From Anaerolineales bacterium (GTDB lineage: Bacteria; Chloroflexota; Anaerolineae; Anaerolineales; Villigracilaceae), in contig JABARH010000010.1 of NCBI GenBank assembly GCA_019187665.1, forward strand, positions 368,413-432,412: a stretch of 64,000 nt of DNA, written 5' to 3'. The translations under genes and the position numbers were made by a program. This document shows, piece after piece, positions 34,852 through 42,482 of this stretch. The notes below the pieces were generated by a model. That model was not told the origin of the DNA. It saw nothing but the letters and a program-made list of their open reading frames with translations, and did no database searches. The stretch's first letter is position 1. The number at the start of each line of letters is the position of its first letter.

Positions 34852-35760
34852 TCAACGGTTTTGTTTGCCGATCCAGGTTTGCAAAACCAGGCCGACAATA
34901 CTCAGGCTGCGCGCTGAGACCTTGTCCACTGTATCGTAGGTGGTGTGCCAGTAGCGATATTCGATGTCTATGATATCCACTGCAGGGATGCCCGCTTCGA
35001 GGAAGGGAATGTGATCATCCTCGATGTTGTATTTGGTTTCAGGAATGAAAACGTGCGAGAAGCCCAGTTCGGCGGCGGTTTGCCAGAGGTCATTCACCAG
35101 CCAGTTTGTGGATTGTTTTTCCTGCCAGATCTTGAGATCGCGGTCGCCGACCATGTCTACGATGATCACGGCTTGCGGCTTGAGATTGAAATTTTGTACG
35201 AAGGCGCGCGCTCCAAGCGACCAGGCGTCCCAGCCGGGGATGTGACCCTGGTCTTCCGCGTCGAAGAAGACCAGCCAGATGGGCGCGCTGTTTCTGGGCA
35301 GGACGCGCCCCAGTTCGAGCAGGACGGCCACGCCTGATGCGCCGTCGTTGGCGCCTGGCACCGGTTCCGATTGCTTGAGCAGTTCCGGGTCGCGCTCCGC
35401 GTAGAGGCGACTGTCATAGTGCGCGCCGAGGATGATCTGTGGCGGGACGTCGGAGCGGCGTGCAATGACGTTTTTTACCGTTTGCCCGTTGTTGATCTTT
35501 TCGGTCTGCACGTCCACCAGCCAGTTGGCTTCCTGTAGTTGACGGCGAATGTAGTCAATCGTCTGTTGGTGCGCCTGCGAACCGGGAGTGCGCGGGCCGA
35601 ATTCCACCTGCGCGATCACGTCGCGGTAGGCGCGCTCGCCGTCGAAACGCCCGGGACGGTCGCGCGTGACGCGCGAGTAGCGCCACAGGAAGTATCCGCC
35701 TGCGATGAGAACGATCAGCCCCAGCGTCAGGAAGATTCGTTTAACGATTTTCGATTTCAT
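34852..35760 (-). CDS. M28-family metallopeptidase, membrane anchored
   Basis: 302 residues. One N-terminal helix (about 7-26) anchors the protein outside. The M28 zinc-site pieces are LGAHYDSR (histidine), [15 protein letters not shown] (bridging aspartate), FFDAEDQGH (acid) and [15 protein letters not shown]. The fold is shared with aminopeptidases and glutaminyl cyclases, and the DAED form plus the W/Y-rich end resemble the cyclase branch; which reaction it performs is open. It overlaps trmFO by 20 bp. Confidence 0.85.
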   Translation of the reverse strand: MKSKIVKRIFLTLGLIVLIAGGYFLWRYSRVTRDRPGRFDGERAYRDVIAQVEFGPRTPGSQAHQQTIDYIRRQLQEANWLVDVQTEKINNGQTVKNVIARRSDVPPQIILGAHYDSRLYAERDPELLKQSEPVPGANDGASGVAVLLELGRVLPRNSAPIWLVFFDAEDQGHIPGWDAWSLGARAFVQNFNLKPQAVIIVDMVGDRDLKIWQEKQSTNWLVNDLWQTAAELGFSHVFIPETKYNIEDDHIPFLEAGIPAVDIIDIEYRYWHTTYDTVDKVSARSLSIVGLVLQTWIGKQNR

Positions 35761-37084
35761 TCAAAAAAGTCTCCAGATCGCGCAGCGCGCGCCCGGCGTT
35801 GGCGCGGGCGCGGTCGCGTTTGTTTAATTTTTCCGCGCTGAGGAGCGGCGGCAGGATTCCGAAATTGGCTTTCATCGGCTGGAAGTCGCGCAGGTCGGCA
35901 TGGGTGACGTAGTGGCAGAGCGCGCCCAGCATCGTGGTCGGAGGAAGCGTGAGTGGAGACAGGCCGGTGAGCAGGCGGGCGGCGTTCCAGCCGGCGAGGA
36001 GCCCAGTGGCGACGTTGCCCATATAGCCCTCCACGCCGGTGATCTGCCCGGCGAAAAATAAATTATCGCGGGTCTTGTGCTGCAGGCTGGAGAGCAGGAC
36101 TGTCGGCGAGGCGATGAAGGTGTTACGGTGCATCTGTCCGTAGCGGACGAATTCCGCGTGTTCGAGGCCGGGGATCATGCGGAAGACGCGCGTTTGTTCC
36201 GAAAATTTGAGGTTGGTCTGGAAGCCGACGAGGTTGTAGAGGTCGCCTGCGAGATTGTCCTGCCGTAACTGGACCACCGCGTGAGGGCGTTTTCCATCGC
36301 GGCCGCGGAGGCCCACCGGCCGCATCGGCCCGTACGCCAGCGATTCGCTTCCGCGCTGCGCGATGACCTCAACCGGCAGGCAGCCCTCGAAGAAGGTTCC
36401 GGCTTTCACGCCGCTGTGGATGGCCTCCTCGAAGGAGCGCAGTTCGATTCGCTCCGCTGTTTCGAGCGCGGAGACAAAGGCCTCGTATTGCATCCTGTCG
36501 AACGGACAGTTGATGTAGTCGCCCTCTTCCTGCTGGCCGGCAGAGTAGCGCGAGGCGCGGAAAGCCACATCCATGTTGATCGTGCGCGCGTCCACGATGG
36601 GCGCGATCGCGTCAAAGAAAAAGAGATGACCTTCGCCGTTCAGCGCCGCGATGGATTGCGAGAGCCGATCCGAGGTGAGCGGCCCGGATGCGACGATGAC
36701 CGGGCCGTCGGGGATCTCTGCCACTTCTTCGCGTATGATTCGGATGCGCGGGTGCGACTCGATCCGTTCTGTTACGCGCCGCGCGAACCCGACGCGGTCC
36801 ACCGCCAGGGCCGCGCCCGCCGGCAGGGCGGACGATTCGGCGCAATCCAGGAGCAATGAGCCGAGGCGGCGCAGTTCGTTTTTAAGAACGCCCGAGGCGC
36901 GGTCCGGCAGATTTGATCCAAACGAGTTGGAACATACGAGTTCGGCGAGGTCGGAGGTTTCATGCGCGCCGGTCGTCATTTGTGGCCGCATCTCGTACAG
37001 CCGCACCGCGAGTCCGCGTTCGGCTGCCTGCCACGCGGCTTCGCTCCCGGCCAGCCCGCCGCCGATGATGATCAGTTCGGTCAT
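35741..37084 (-). CDS. trmFO: Folate-dependent tRNA (uracil-54-C5) methyltransferase TrmFO
   Basis: 447 residues from the ATG at 37084; the longer frame upstream is not supported. TrmFO is a flavoprotein that makes ribothymidine at tRNA position 54 using methylene-tetrahydrofolate. The FAD loop is [20 protein letters not shown] at the start, followed by the family sequences [13 protein letters not shown] and [19 protein letters not shown]. Cysteines thought to be catalytic in the family lie in ELVCSNS and GCLPVE. It precedes the M28 gene with a 20-bp overlap. Confidence 0.95.
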   Translation of the reverse strand: MTELIIIGGGLAGSEAAWQAAERGLAVRLYEMRPQMTTGAHETSDLAELVCSNSFGSNLPDRASGVLKNELRRLGSLLLDCAESSALPAGAALAVDRVGFARRVTERIESHPRIRIIREEVAEIPDGPVIVASGPLTSDRLSQSIAALNGEGHLFFFDAIAPIVDARTINMDVAFRASRYSAGQQEEGDYINCPFDRMQYEAFVSALETAERIELRSFEEAIHSGVKAGTFFEGCLPVEVIAQRGSESLAYGPMRPVGLRGRDGKRPHAVVQLRQDNLAGDLYNLVGFQTNLKFSEQTRVFRMIPGLEHAEFVRYGQMHRNTFIASPTVLLSSLQHKTRDNLFFAGQITGVEGYMGNVATGLLAGWNAARLLTGLSPLTLPPTTMLGALCHYVTHADLRDFQPMKANFGILPPLLSAEKLNKRDRARANAGRALRDLETFLNEIENR

Positions 37085-37120
37085 GGTGGGCGATATTGTA
37101 TCGTAGTTTGGAATCAACTT

Positions 37121-37170
37121 CCGTAAAAACAGAGACGGCCGTTTCGCAGCGACCGTCTCTGTTTTTACGG
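37121..37170. terminator. Strong hairpin terminator between trmFO and the GH114 gene
   Basis: CCGTAAAAACAGAGACGG (37121-37138) and its exact complement (37153-37170) form an 18-bp stem with a 14-nt loop. The outer stem includes a run of five T on either strand, so it may work both ways. It covers the stop codon of the leftward GH114 gene at 37165. Confidence 0.75.
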
Positions 37171-39777
37171 ACACGCCTGGAGCCAGGCGGTCAAATCTCT
37201 TTGCTTCAAAATCCCGCTGAAGCCCCAAACATCGAACGAGGGGCAAAACTGATTAAGCGTCGAGCCGAGGTCGGTGTACTCGGCGGCGAAGACCGCCTTG
37301 CCCGCGTTGATGAAAGGAAGCATCTCCTCGCACCATTCGTAGTAGAAGCAATCCTCGGTCAGCGCCCAATCGAAGACGGAAATTAAATCGCCGACTTGCT
37401 CAGGATCGTTCTTGAGTCCAATGGACAGTCCGCGCGCGTGGGCTTCATTGGCGAACCAGGTGTTGTAGGCGATCTGGTCCGCATAGGTCAGCGGGAAGCC
37501 GGTATCCTCTTGATAGCCCTCGATGTTGTCCGGCTCGACCGCGTCGAAGCCTTTGGCGCGGCACAAATCCAGACGGGCGCGCATGATCGGCGCGAGCAGG
37601 TCAATGCGACGGATGTCCAGCCATTTTTCGCCAGCCCAGCCGGAGTAATTGTTCCCCAATACTTCCGCTGGAAAATCACCCGCATCCTCGCGCCAGTTTT
37701 CCCACGAACCGGCGCTGATGTAGCAAATGACCTTGCGGTTCTGCGCGTGGAGTGTGTTGATCGTCTGGATCGGCGTTTCGAAAAGATCAACATCATACAC
37801 GCCCACATTGAACGAAGTATTGATCGCCTCTCCGTCAATCTGCCATTGCCAGGTCGCGCCGGTTGGGGGATTCCAGCGCGTGGACGGCAGAGCCGCCTGC
37901 CCGGAGTCTGAATCGATCATCAACCCGGAGGCGTCCACCGCCTCGAAGTCACTGCCGCGTAATACGTCCAGCGTGTGAAGCATGTCGTTATCCCAGCGTT
38001 CATCCGGCGCGCCGCTGATGTACCAGTCCGAGCCGTTGTCGGCGAGGATGATTCCGTAGGTTTTCATCGCTTGCAGAATCACTTGCATCTCCGGCGTGAA
38101 TCCGCTGATGTTGTAATTTGCCTTCAGGCGGAAGCGCGCGCCCATCGGCGGGGTGTTGGTGGTTACGCCGGGCGAGCCGCTGGTCAGGTGCCGCCCGGGC
38201 CAGATGTAACTGTTCGTATTGTTGACCGTGAAGCGGATGGCGTGGTTGATCTGCCCCGCGACAATTTCATCGTAGCGAATCAATCCCGGTAGAATCGGCA
38301 AGCCCGCCGCGTCGGCGGAGGTCCAGCCGTCCGGGCGCAGGGCGTTCGAGTTCAAGTCCCAGATCGCGCCCGATCCGCCCGACCATTGCCCGCCGCTGAA
38401 CGAGGCGTCGTAAATTTCATAGAGCGTGCAGGTTTCAGTGTCGAGCGTCAAAATGTGATGGTCGCCGCCGTGTTCGATGTTGGGATTGCCCGGAATCGGA
38501 TATGGACCCGCATCCGATTCATCCGGGTAATAAAAGTCCACGTTGTATTTTGCGACTTGCGAACCCGCCACAATATTGAACGGGATTCCGATCGGACCGC
38601 CGTCCCATTCACCGGAACCGAAATCCATGTGGAAACCGTCCGAGGCGCCGATGCTGTTGATCCACGCCCCGCTTCGCGCGTGGATGGGAAGTTGATCCAC
38701 CCTTGCGTTCCAGATGCTGTCCGCCGGGAAGAGCGGGCATCCCGCCAGGGTGGGACCTCCGCCGCTCGAACCTCCGCCTCCGCCGCCCGGCGTGGGCGTG
38801 GGAGAGGGCGTGCGCGTGGGAGTGCGTGTTGGGGTGGGTGTGCGCGTTGGCGTTGGAGTGCGGGTCGGCGTGCGCGTTTTGGTCGGCGTGGTGGTGGGCG
38901 GCGGCGCGATGGGCGAGTCGAGGCTGAACTCCGGTCCTGCGATTCCATCGCCGCCATACATACATTGACCGTCGCTTGCGCCGGTCCTGGATGAATCGTT
39001 GATCAACCCAACACACGCCCCAGCCGGTCCCTCGTCAAAATGATAGAGTGCGGCGGTGGATGTGTCGAATTTAAAAGCAGTCGTTGATGGGGTGAAGTTC
39101 CTGGTGTAACGCACCTTCGACGAGATGCGTAATTCATCGAGGAATCCATTATAGGAGGGGAACTCGCTTCCGGCGTCGTGCTTCTCCGCGCCGAGAACGA
39201 GAAAGGGGTCGCTGTTGGGGTAGGAGGTGGGCCGCCGGTTGCGATAGGAGATGTTGTTCCTGGGGCCGGTGCCGATGGCGTCCTGAACGCCATCCACGTA
39301 GACGCGCATTTGACCGTTCATCGAGTTGCGTGTGACCGCAATGTGATGCCAGTTCCCGTCCGCTACATTGCGCGCGCCGCAGATGGTCTGGTCGGTTGCG
39401 CCGCGCCCCGCGCCGAAGGCGATGCTTCCGCCCGCGAGGGAGATGCCGTAATCGCCGTAGTCGCCGCTCCCGAAGATATCGCGATCTACGATGATGTTGC
39501 CGTAGATCCAGTTGAATCCGCCGGGTACACAGGCCGGGCTGGCGTTGTCGGACAGGCTGGCCTTCATCCAAAACTCAAGAGTAAAATTCCCACCCACATC
39601 TGCCGCGACGTTCGGCTCGATGCGGATCTTCACGCGGTCTATGTCGCCTGTCCCGTGTCCGTAGAAGCGCAGGGAATAGCCGACGGTGAGGGCCTGCGCT
39701 TCCGGCAGCGAAGCGGCGGGCAGGCATAGCGCAAAAATTAAAACAATTCCAAACAGGGAAAAGAGAATGGGTTTCAT
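37165..39777 (-). CDS. Secreted LamG-linker-GH114 multidomain protein (polygalactosaminidase-like)
   Basis: 870 residues. Signal peptide 1-29; LamG-type jelly roll about 35-285 ([34 protein letters not shown]); a Thr/Pro/Arg linker 292-330 made of TPTRTP-like units, then a glycine run; a middle domain about 345-630 opening with [18 protein letters not shown], not firmly identified; and a C-terminal GH114 domain about 633-870 ([38 protein letters not shown]). GH114 enzymes act on alpha-1,4 galactosamine polymers. D and E in [10 protein letters not shown] are likely catalytic. It probably degrades or remodels exopolysaccharide. Confidence 0.85.
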   Translation of the reverse strand: MKPILFSLFGIVLIFALCLPAASLPEAQALTVGYSLRFYGHGTGDIDRVKIRIEPNVAADVGGNFTLEFWMKASLSDNASPACVPGGFNWIYGNIIVDRDIFGSGDYGDYGISLAGGSIAFGAGRGATDQTICGARNVADGNWHHIAVTRNSMNGQMRVYVDGVQDAIGTGPRNNISYRNRRPTSYPNSDPFLVLGAEKHDAGSEFPSYNGFLDELRISSKVRYTRNFTPSTTAFKFDTSTAALYHFDEGPAGACVGLINDSSRTGASDGQCMYGGDGIAGPEFSLDSPIAPPPTTTPTKTRTPTRTPTPTRTPTPTRTPTRTPSPTPTPGGGGGGSSGGGPTLAGCPLFPADSIWNARVDQLPIHARSGAWINSIGASDGFHMDFGSGEWDGGPIGIPFNIVAGSQVAKYNVDFYYPDESDAGPYPIPGNPNIEHGGDHHILTLDTETCTLYEIYDASFSGGQWSGGSGAIWDLNSNALRPDGWTSADAAGLPILPGLIRYDEIVAGQINHAIRFTVNNTNSYIWPGRHLTSGSPGVTTNTPPMGARFRLKANYNISGFTPEMQVILQAMKTYGIILADNGSDWYISGAPDERWDNDMLHTLDVLRGSDFEAVDASGLMIDSDSGQAALPSTRWNPPTGATWQWQIDGEAINTSFNVGVYDVDLFETPIQTINTLHAQNRKVICYISAGSWENWREDAGDFPAEVLGNNYSGWAGEKWLDIRRIDLLAPIMRARLDLCRAKGFDAVEPDNIEGYQEDTGFPLTYADQIAYNTWFANEAHARGLSIGLKNDPEQVGDLISVFDWALTEDCFYYEWCEEMLPFINAGKAVFAAEYTDLGSTLNQFCPSFDVWGFSGILKQRDLTAWLQACP

Positions 39778-40017
39778 ACAGCCTCCGTGTCTGCATGATA
39801 GATGGTGTTGATTTCGTTGTCAGCGGGAAATAAGTCCTGTTTGCAATATGGAAAACCCGGACATTTTCCCCATGCATCTTTGCTCCGTAGATGGACGCGC
39901 GGAAATATAAAGACCGCGACTGGAATGCCGCGGCCTTCGTGTTTATGCGCCTTGTCTGTGTCCGTCCGTGTTCGTGCAACAGTTCGCTTTCGGCCGCCGT
40001 GACGGGACCGTTTTTTT

Positions 40018-41127
40018 CTATGGGTCGCTGGCGCAGCGAAAGCCCAGGCTGGACCAGTAGTTTTCCATTTCTTCGAGATAGCCGTGACCGCGTAGCGTGA
40101 TAAGCAACTCGCCGGCGTTCGCAGCGCTCATAAAATTTGCCCCGCGAGTCACGTGTACAGTCCCGGTTTCGGGTCCCCTCGGGTTTGAACCCGGCGAAAC
40201 GGAGTAATAGGCTGCAGAGTACCAATCCGCGACCCATTCACTGAGATTGCCGCCCATGTTCAACGCGCCGTAGGGGCTTGCGCCTTTGGGATATTTATCC
40301 ACTTCGACGGTGTTCACAGATACAGTGATATCTTCGCTCGTCACAAATTCCGAGTAGATGTAAATTTGAGGTGAGCAGGCGGGCAGGTCCATGTTTGGAG
40401 CGCCGTATGGCGTGGTGTTGCCAACAGCGCTATCGCCACAACCAAGCGGAAGATTGCCTGTCTGCTCGAGGGTGTGGAAATTTCCCCAGGGGAACATGCG
40501 CCCATCTGTGCCGCGCGCGGCCTTTTCCCATTCCGCTTCAGTGGGCAAGCGGCGCCCCGCCCATTTGCAATAGGCGTCTGCCATTTCCCAGTTCACAAAG
40601 GCTACAGGATGATTGGCAAAGGATGGATCGTTGTAGATCGGCCAGTAGCGGTCCGCGTTATAGCCTTTCTGGGGCGCGACCTCGCGGCATTGCCCGGCGG
40701 CCACGCACTTTTTGTAACGGGAGATCGAAACTTCGGTTTGATCTATCCAAAACGCATCCAGATACACTTGGTGCGCGGGTTCGCTGACGGACGGATCTTC
40801 GATCGTGAGCCAATCGAGAGGTGCCTTCTCGCGCGCGAAAGTGTCCTTTATTTGTTCGAGTAGCGCCTGAGTCCCGCCCATTGTGAACTCTCCTGCTGGG
40901 ACGAACACGAGGGTTGCGCCGTCCTGTCCCTGTATGGCGCTGCCGATGCCTGGCGCGGGAGTGAACGTCGGTGGACCGGGGGTGAATGTTGGAGCGATAG
41001 TTGCGGTCGGCGAAACACGGGCCGGGCTTGAGGTTGGCGTCTCCGTTGCGACGGCCTGGCTTGTCCTGCATGCGGCCATCGTAACCATCCAAAACCCCAG
41101 AAAGCCAATTCGGATTGCTGCTCGCAT
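40018..41127 (-). CDS. SUMF1/FGE-domain lipoprotein
   Basis: 369 residues. A lipoprotein signal (FLGFWMVTMAACRTS) is followed by a Thr/Pro-rich spacer (about 28-62) and a formylglycine-generating-enzyme fold: FTMGGTQALLEQ, HQVYLDAFWIDQTEVS, GRRLPTEAEWEKAARG, and the ending SLGFRC. AGGAGG lies five bases before the ATG. No sulfatase is nearby and the protein is exported, so a genuine sulfatase-activating role is doubtful. Many bacterial SUMF1-domain proteins have other or unknown roles. Confidence 0.85.
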   Translation of the reverse strand: MRAAIRIGFLGFWMVTMAACRTSQAVATETPTSSPARVSPTATIAPTFTPGPPTFTPAPGIGSAIQGQDGATLVFVPAGEFTMGGTQALLEQIKDTFAREKAPLDWLTIEDPSVSEPAHQVYLDAFWIDQTEVSISRYKKCVAAGQCREVAPQKGYNADRYWPIYNDPSFANHPVAFVNWEMADAYCKWAGRRLPTEAEWEKAARGTDGRMFPWGNFHTLEQTGNLPLGCGDSAVGNTTPYGAPNMDLPACSPQIYIYSEFVTSEDITVSVNTVEVDKYPKGASPYGALNMGGNLSEWVADWYSAAYYSVSPGSNPRGPETGTVHVTRGANFMSAANAGELLITLRGHGYLEEMENYWSSLGFRCASDP

Positions 41128-41241
41128 GTTTCCTCCTGAAGATGCTCGGTGCTTCGCTGTGAAAGATACAACCGGCCGGCTTCAAAATCAAGTGACGAAC
41201 ATCCTCCATGTTTCCAGTCTTTGACTGCCGTGGGCAGATTG

Positions 41242-41280
41242 GAATCAAAAATGCGGCCACTGCGGCCGCATTTTTGATTC
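41242..41280 (-). terminator. Rho-independent terminator of the SufR-like/SufT-like pair
   Basis: GAATCAAAAATGCGGCC (41242-41258) pairs with its exact complement at 41264-41280: a 17-bp stem with a 5-nt loop. It starts 20 bp after the stop of the leftward gene at 41300. T-runs occur in the lower stem on both strands, so it could also end transcription from the other side. Confidence 0.75.
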
Positions 41281-41299
41281 TTTCAAATTCATCCTTGCG

Positions 41300-41650
41300 T
41301 CACGCGTACATGCCCCAATCCAGCGCGGAGGGGTCCTCCATCATCGAGAAGTCCCACATCTCCATGCCCATTTCGATCGTGACCGGCATTTCCAATCCTT
41401 CCACAGCCTTGGCCCGGGTCATTTCAATCATGGCGGGGCCGTATGGACAGAACGGTGTGGTGAGGATCATCTTCACGCGCCCCAACTCGTTTTCGATTTG
41501 CACGTCGCGGATCAATCCCAACTGGATGATGTTCATCCCAATTTCTGGATCAATCACCTCAGACAGCGCGGCGCGCACTTTGTCCACGCGATCGGGGTGG
41601 GTGGTATGGATCGTCCATTGGATTGGTCTGGCTTCAGTTTGATCAGTCAT
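41300..41650 (-). CDS. MIP18/DUF59-family iron-sulfur assembly factor (SufT-like)
   Basis: 116 residues. DUF59 domain with the family core VIDPEIGMNIIQLGLIRDVQI and the conserved cysteine in LTTPFCPYGPAM. Such proteins help mature Fe-S proteins. The C-terminal tail ending in DWGMYA is longer than the domain. It starts 21 bp after the SufR-like gene, so the two share a transcript and probably a role in Fe-S balance. Confidence 0.85.
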   Translation of the reverse strand: MTDQTEARPIQWTIHTTHPDRVDKVRAALSEVIDPEIGMNIIQLGLIRDVQIENELGRVKMILTTPFCPYGPAMIEMTRAKAVEGLEMPVTIEMGMEMWDFSMMEDPSALDWGMYA

Positions 41651-41671
41651 TGTTCACCATGTATGGAATAG

Positions 41672-42283
41672 TTACTTCGGTTGCACCAGGTACGTGCAAT
41701 GCGTGCCGCCGTCTAAAATACACTGTACCTTATTGGCCGGCACAGCCAGCATCTTCGAGATCAAGGTCTGGTCCACGGTACACACTTCGGGGTGAGCCTG
41801 ACCGATCTGGTAATACGGGCAGGTAATCTCGTGGATGCGATAGCCATCCTTGGATTTCTCCCACTCCACGGTAAAACCCTCTTCGCCCAGCAATTCCTTT
41901 ACCGTTTCCAGGCGCTCCTCCATGCTCATACCCTTTATCTGTTCGGCGTATTCAGCAACCAATCCCTCCGCTACTTGCGAGAACAGTTTCGTCACCATGG
42001 GCTCCGACATGCTTTCTTTCATTTGTGCCAGCAAACGCGAGGTCAGGCGCAGGTAGCGGGTGGGGAAACGCTCCATCCCTTCCTCGCTCAACAAATAGGT
42101 CAGGCGCGGGCGTCCCACTCCATGGCGCTCCTCCTGCGCTTCCACCAGCCCCTCCATTTGCAGGTTGGTCAGGTGATGACGCACCGAGATGGGATTGATG
42201 CCCACTGCCTCCGCCAGGTCGTTGATCGTGGAGCGCGGTTTGCGTAACAGGCTTTGCAGAATTCGGTCTTTCGTGCTTTTCAT
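41672..42283 (-). CDS. SufR-like winged-helix regulator with Fe-S cysteines
   Basis: 203 residues. The N-terminal winged helix (TINDLAEAVGINPISVRHHL, then GVGRPRLTYLLSEEG) is followed by a C-terminal domain with cysteines in EITCPYYQI, PEVCTVD and GTHCTYLV, the arrangement found in SufR-type repressors that sense an iron-sulfur cluster. With the downstream SufT-like gene it forms a two-gene unit. The other suf genes are not in the window. A near-perfect promoter lies so close that the message would have almost no leader. Confidence 0.88.
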   Translation of the reverse strand: MKSTKDRILQSLLRKPRSTINDLAEAVGINPISVRHHLTNLQMEGLVEAQEERHGVGRPRLTYLLSEEGMERFPTRYLRLTSRLLAQMKESMSEPMVTKLFSQVAEGLVAEYAEQIKGMSMEERLETVKELLGEEGFTVEWEKSKDGYRIHEITCPYYQIGQAHPEVCTVDQTLISKMLAVPANKVQCILDGGTHCTYLVQPK

Positions 42284-42291
42284 TGAGCGGG

Positions 42292-42320
42292 AGTATATCA
42301 GCCACAGGTCAACTTGTCAA
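42292..42320 (-). promoter_or_regulatory. Near-consensus promoter giving a leaderless sufR-like transcript
   Basis: Read leftward, TTGACA (42320-42315) and TATACT (42297-42292) are exactly 17 bp apart. The -10 box ends nine bases before the ATG at 42283, so transcription should begin within about 0-3 bases of the start codon. No ribosome site is present (the intervening bases are CCCGCTCA). The A/T-rich stretch just upstream could act as an UP element. Confidence 0.75.
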
Positions 42321-42414
42321 TAATATAGATAAATATCATAAAAATCACACAAGGACGAGACTCGAGCAAGGCTTGTGAAAATCGCCGGGCGGAAAGCCGA
42401 AAAGCCAGCAAATA

Positions 42415-42446
42415 ACACGGGCGACCTTGATGAAGATCGCCCGTGT
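42415..42446. terminator. Hairpin terminator downstream of the M4 protease gene
   Basis: ACACGGGCGACCTT and its complement form a 14-bp stem (one G-T/A-C mismatch) around a 4-nt loop. A run of five T follows on the + strand; on the - strand, where the protease is transcribed, the tail is weaker. It may end transcription of the protease and also block read-through from the other side. Confidence 0.6.
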
Positions 42447-42482
42447 GTTTTTCTCTCAGAAAGAGAAGGGGGAAGTGTGACG

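Noticed and set aside
38780..38890. Short tandem repeats resembling a CRISPR or satellite
   Set aside because: The GCGTGCGCGT-like repetition simply encodes the Thr/Pro/Arg linker of the LamG-GH114 protein; spacing is irregular and in codon register.
39778..40017. Hidden gene between the LamG-GH114 protein and the SUMF1 lipoprotein
   Set aside because: Short frames overlap on both strands without ribosome sites or plausible protein composition; I see nothing certain in these 240 bases.
40018..41127. True formylglycine-generating enzyme activating a sulfatase
   Set aside because: The protein has a lipoprotein signal and no sulfatase gene is in the window; the SUMF1 fold alone does not establish the activity.
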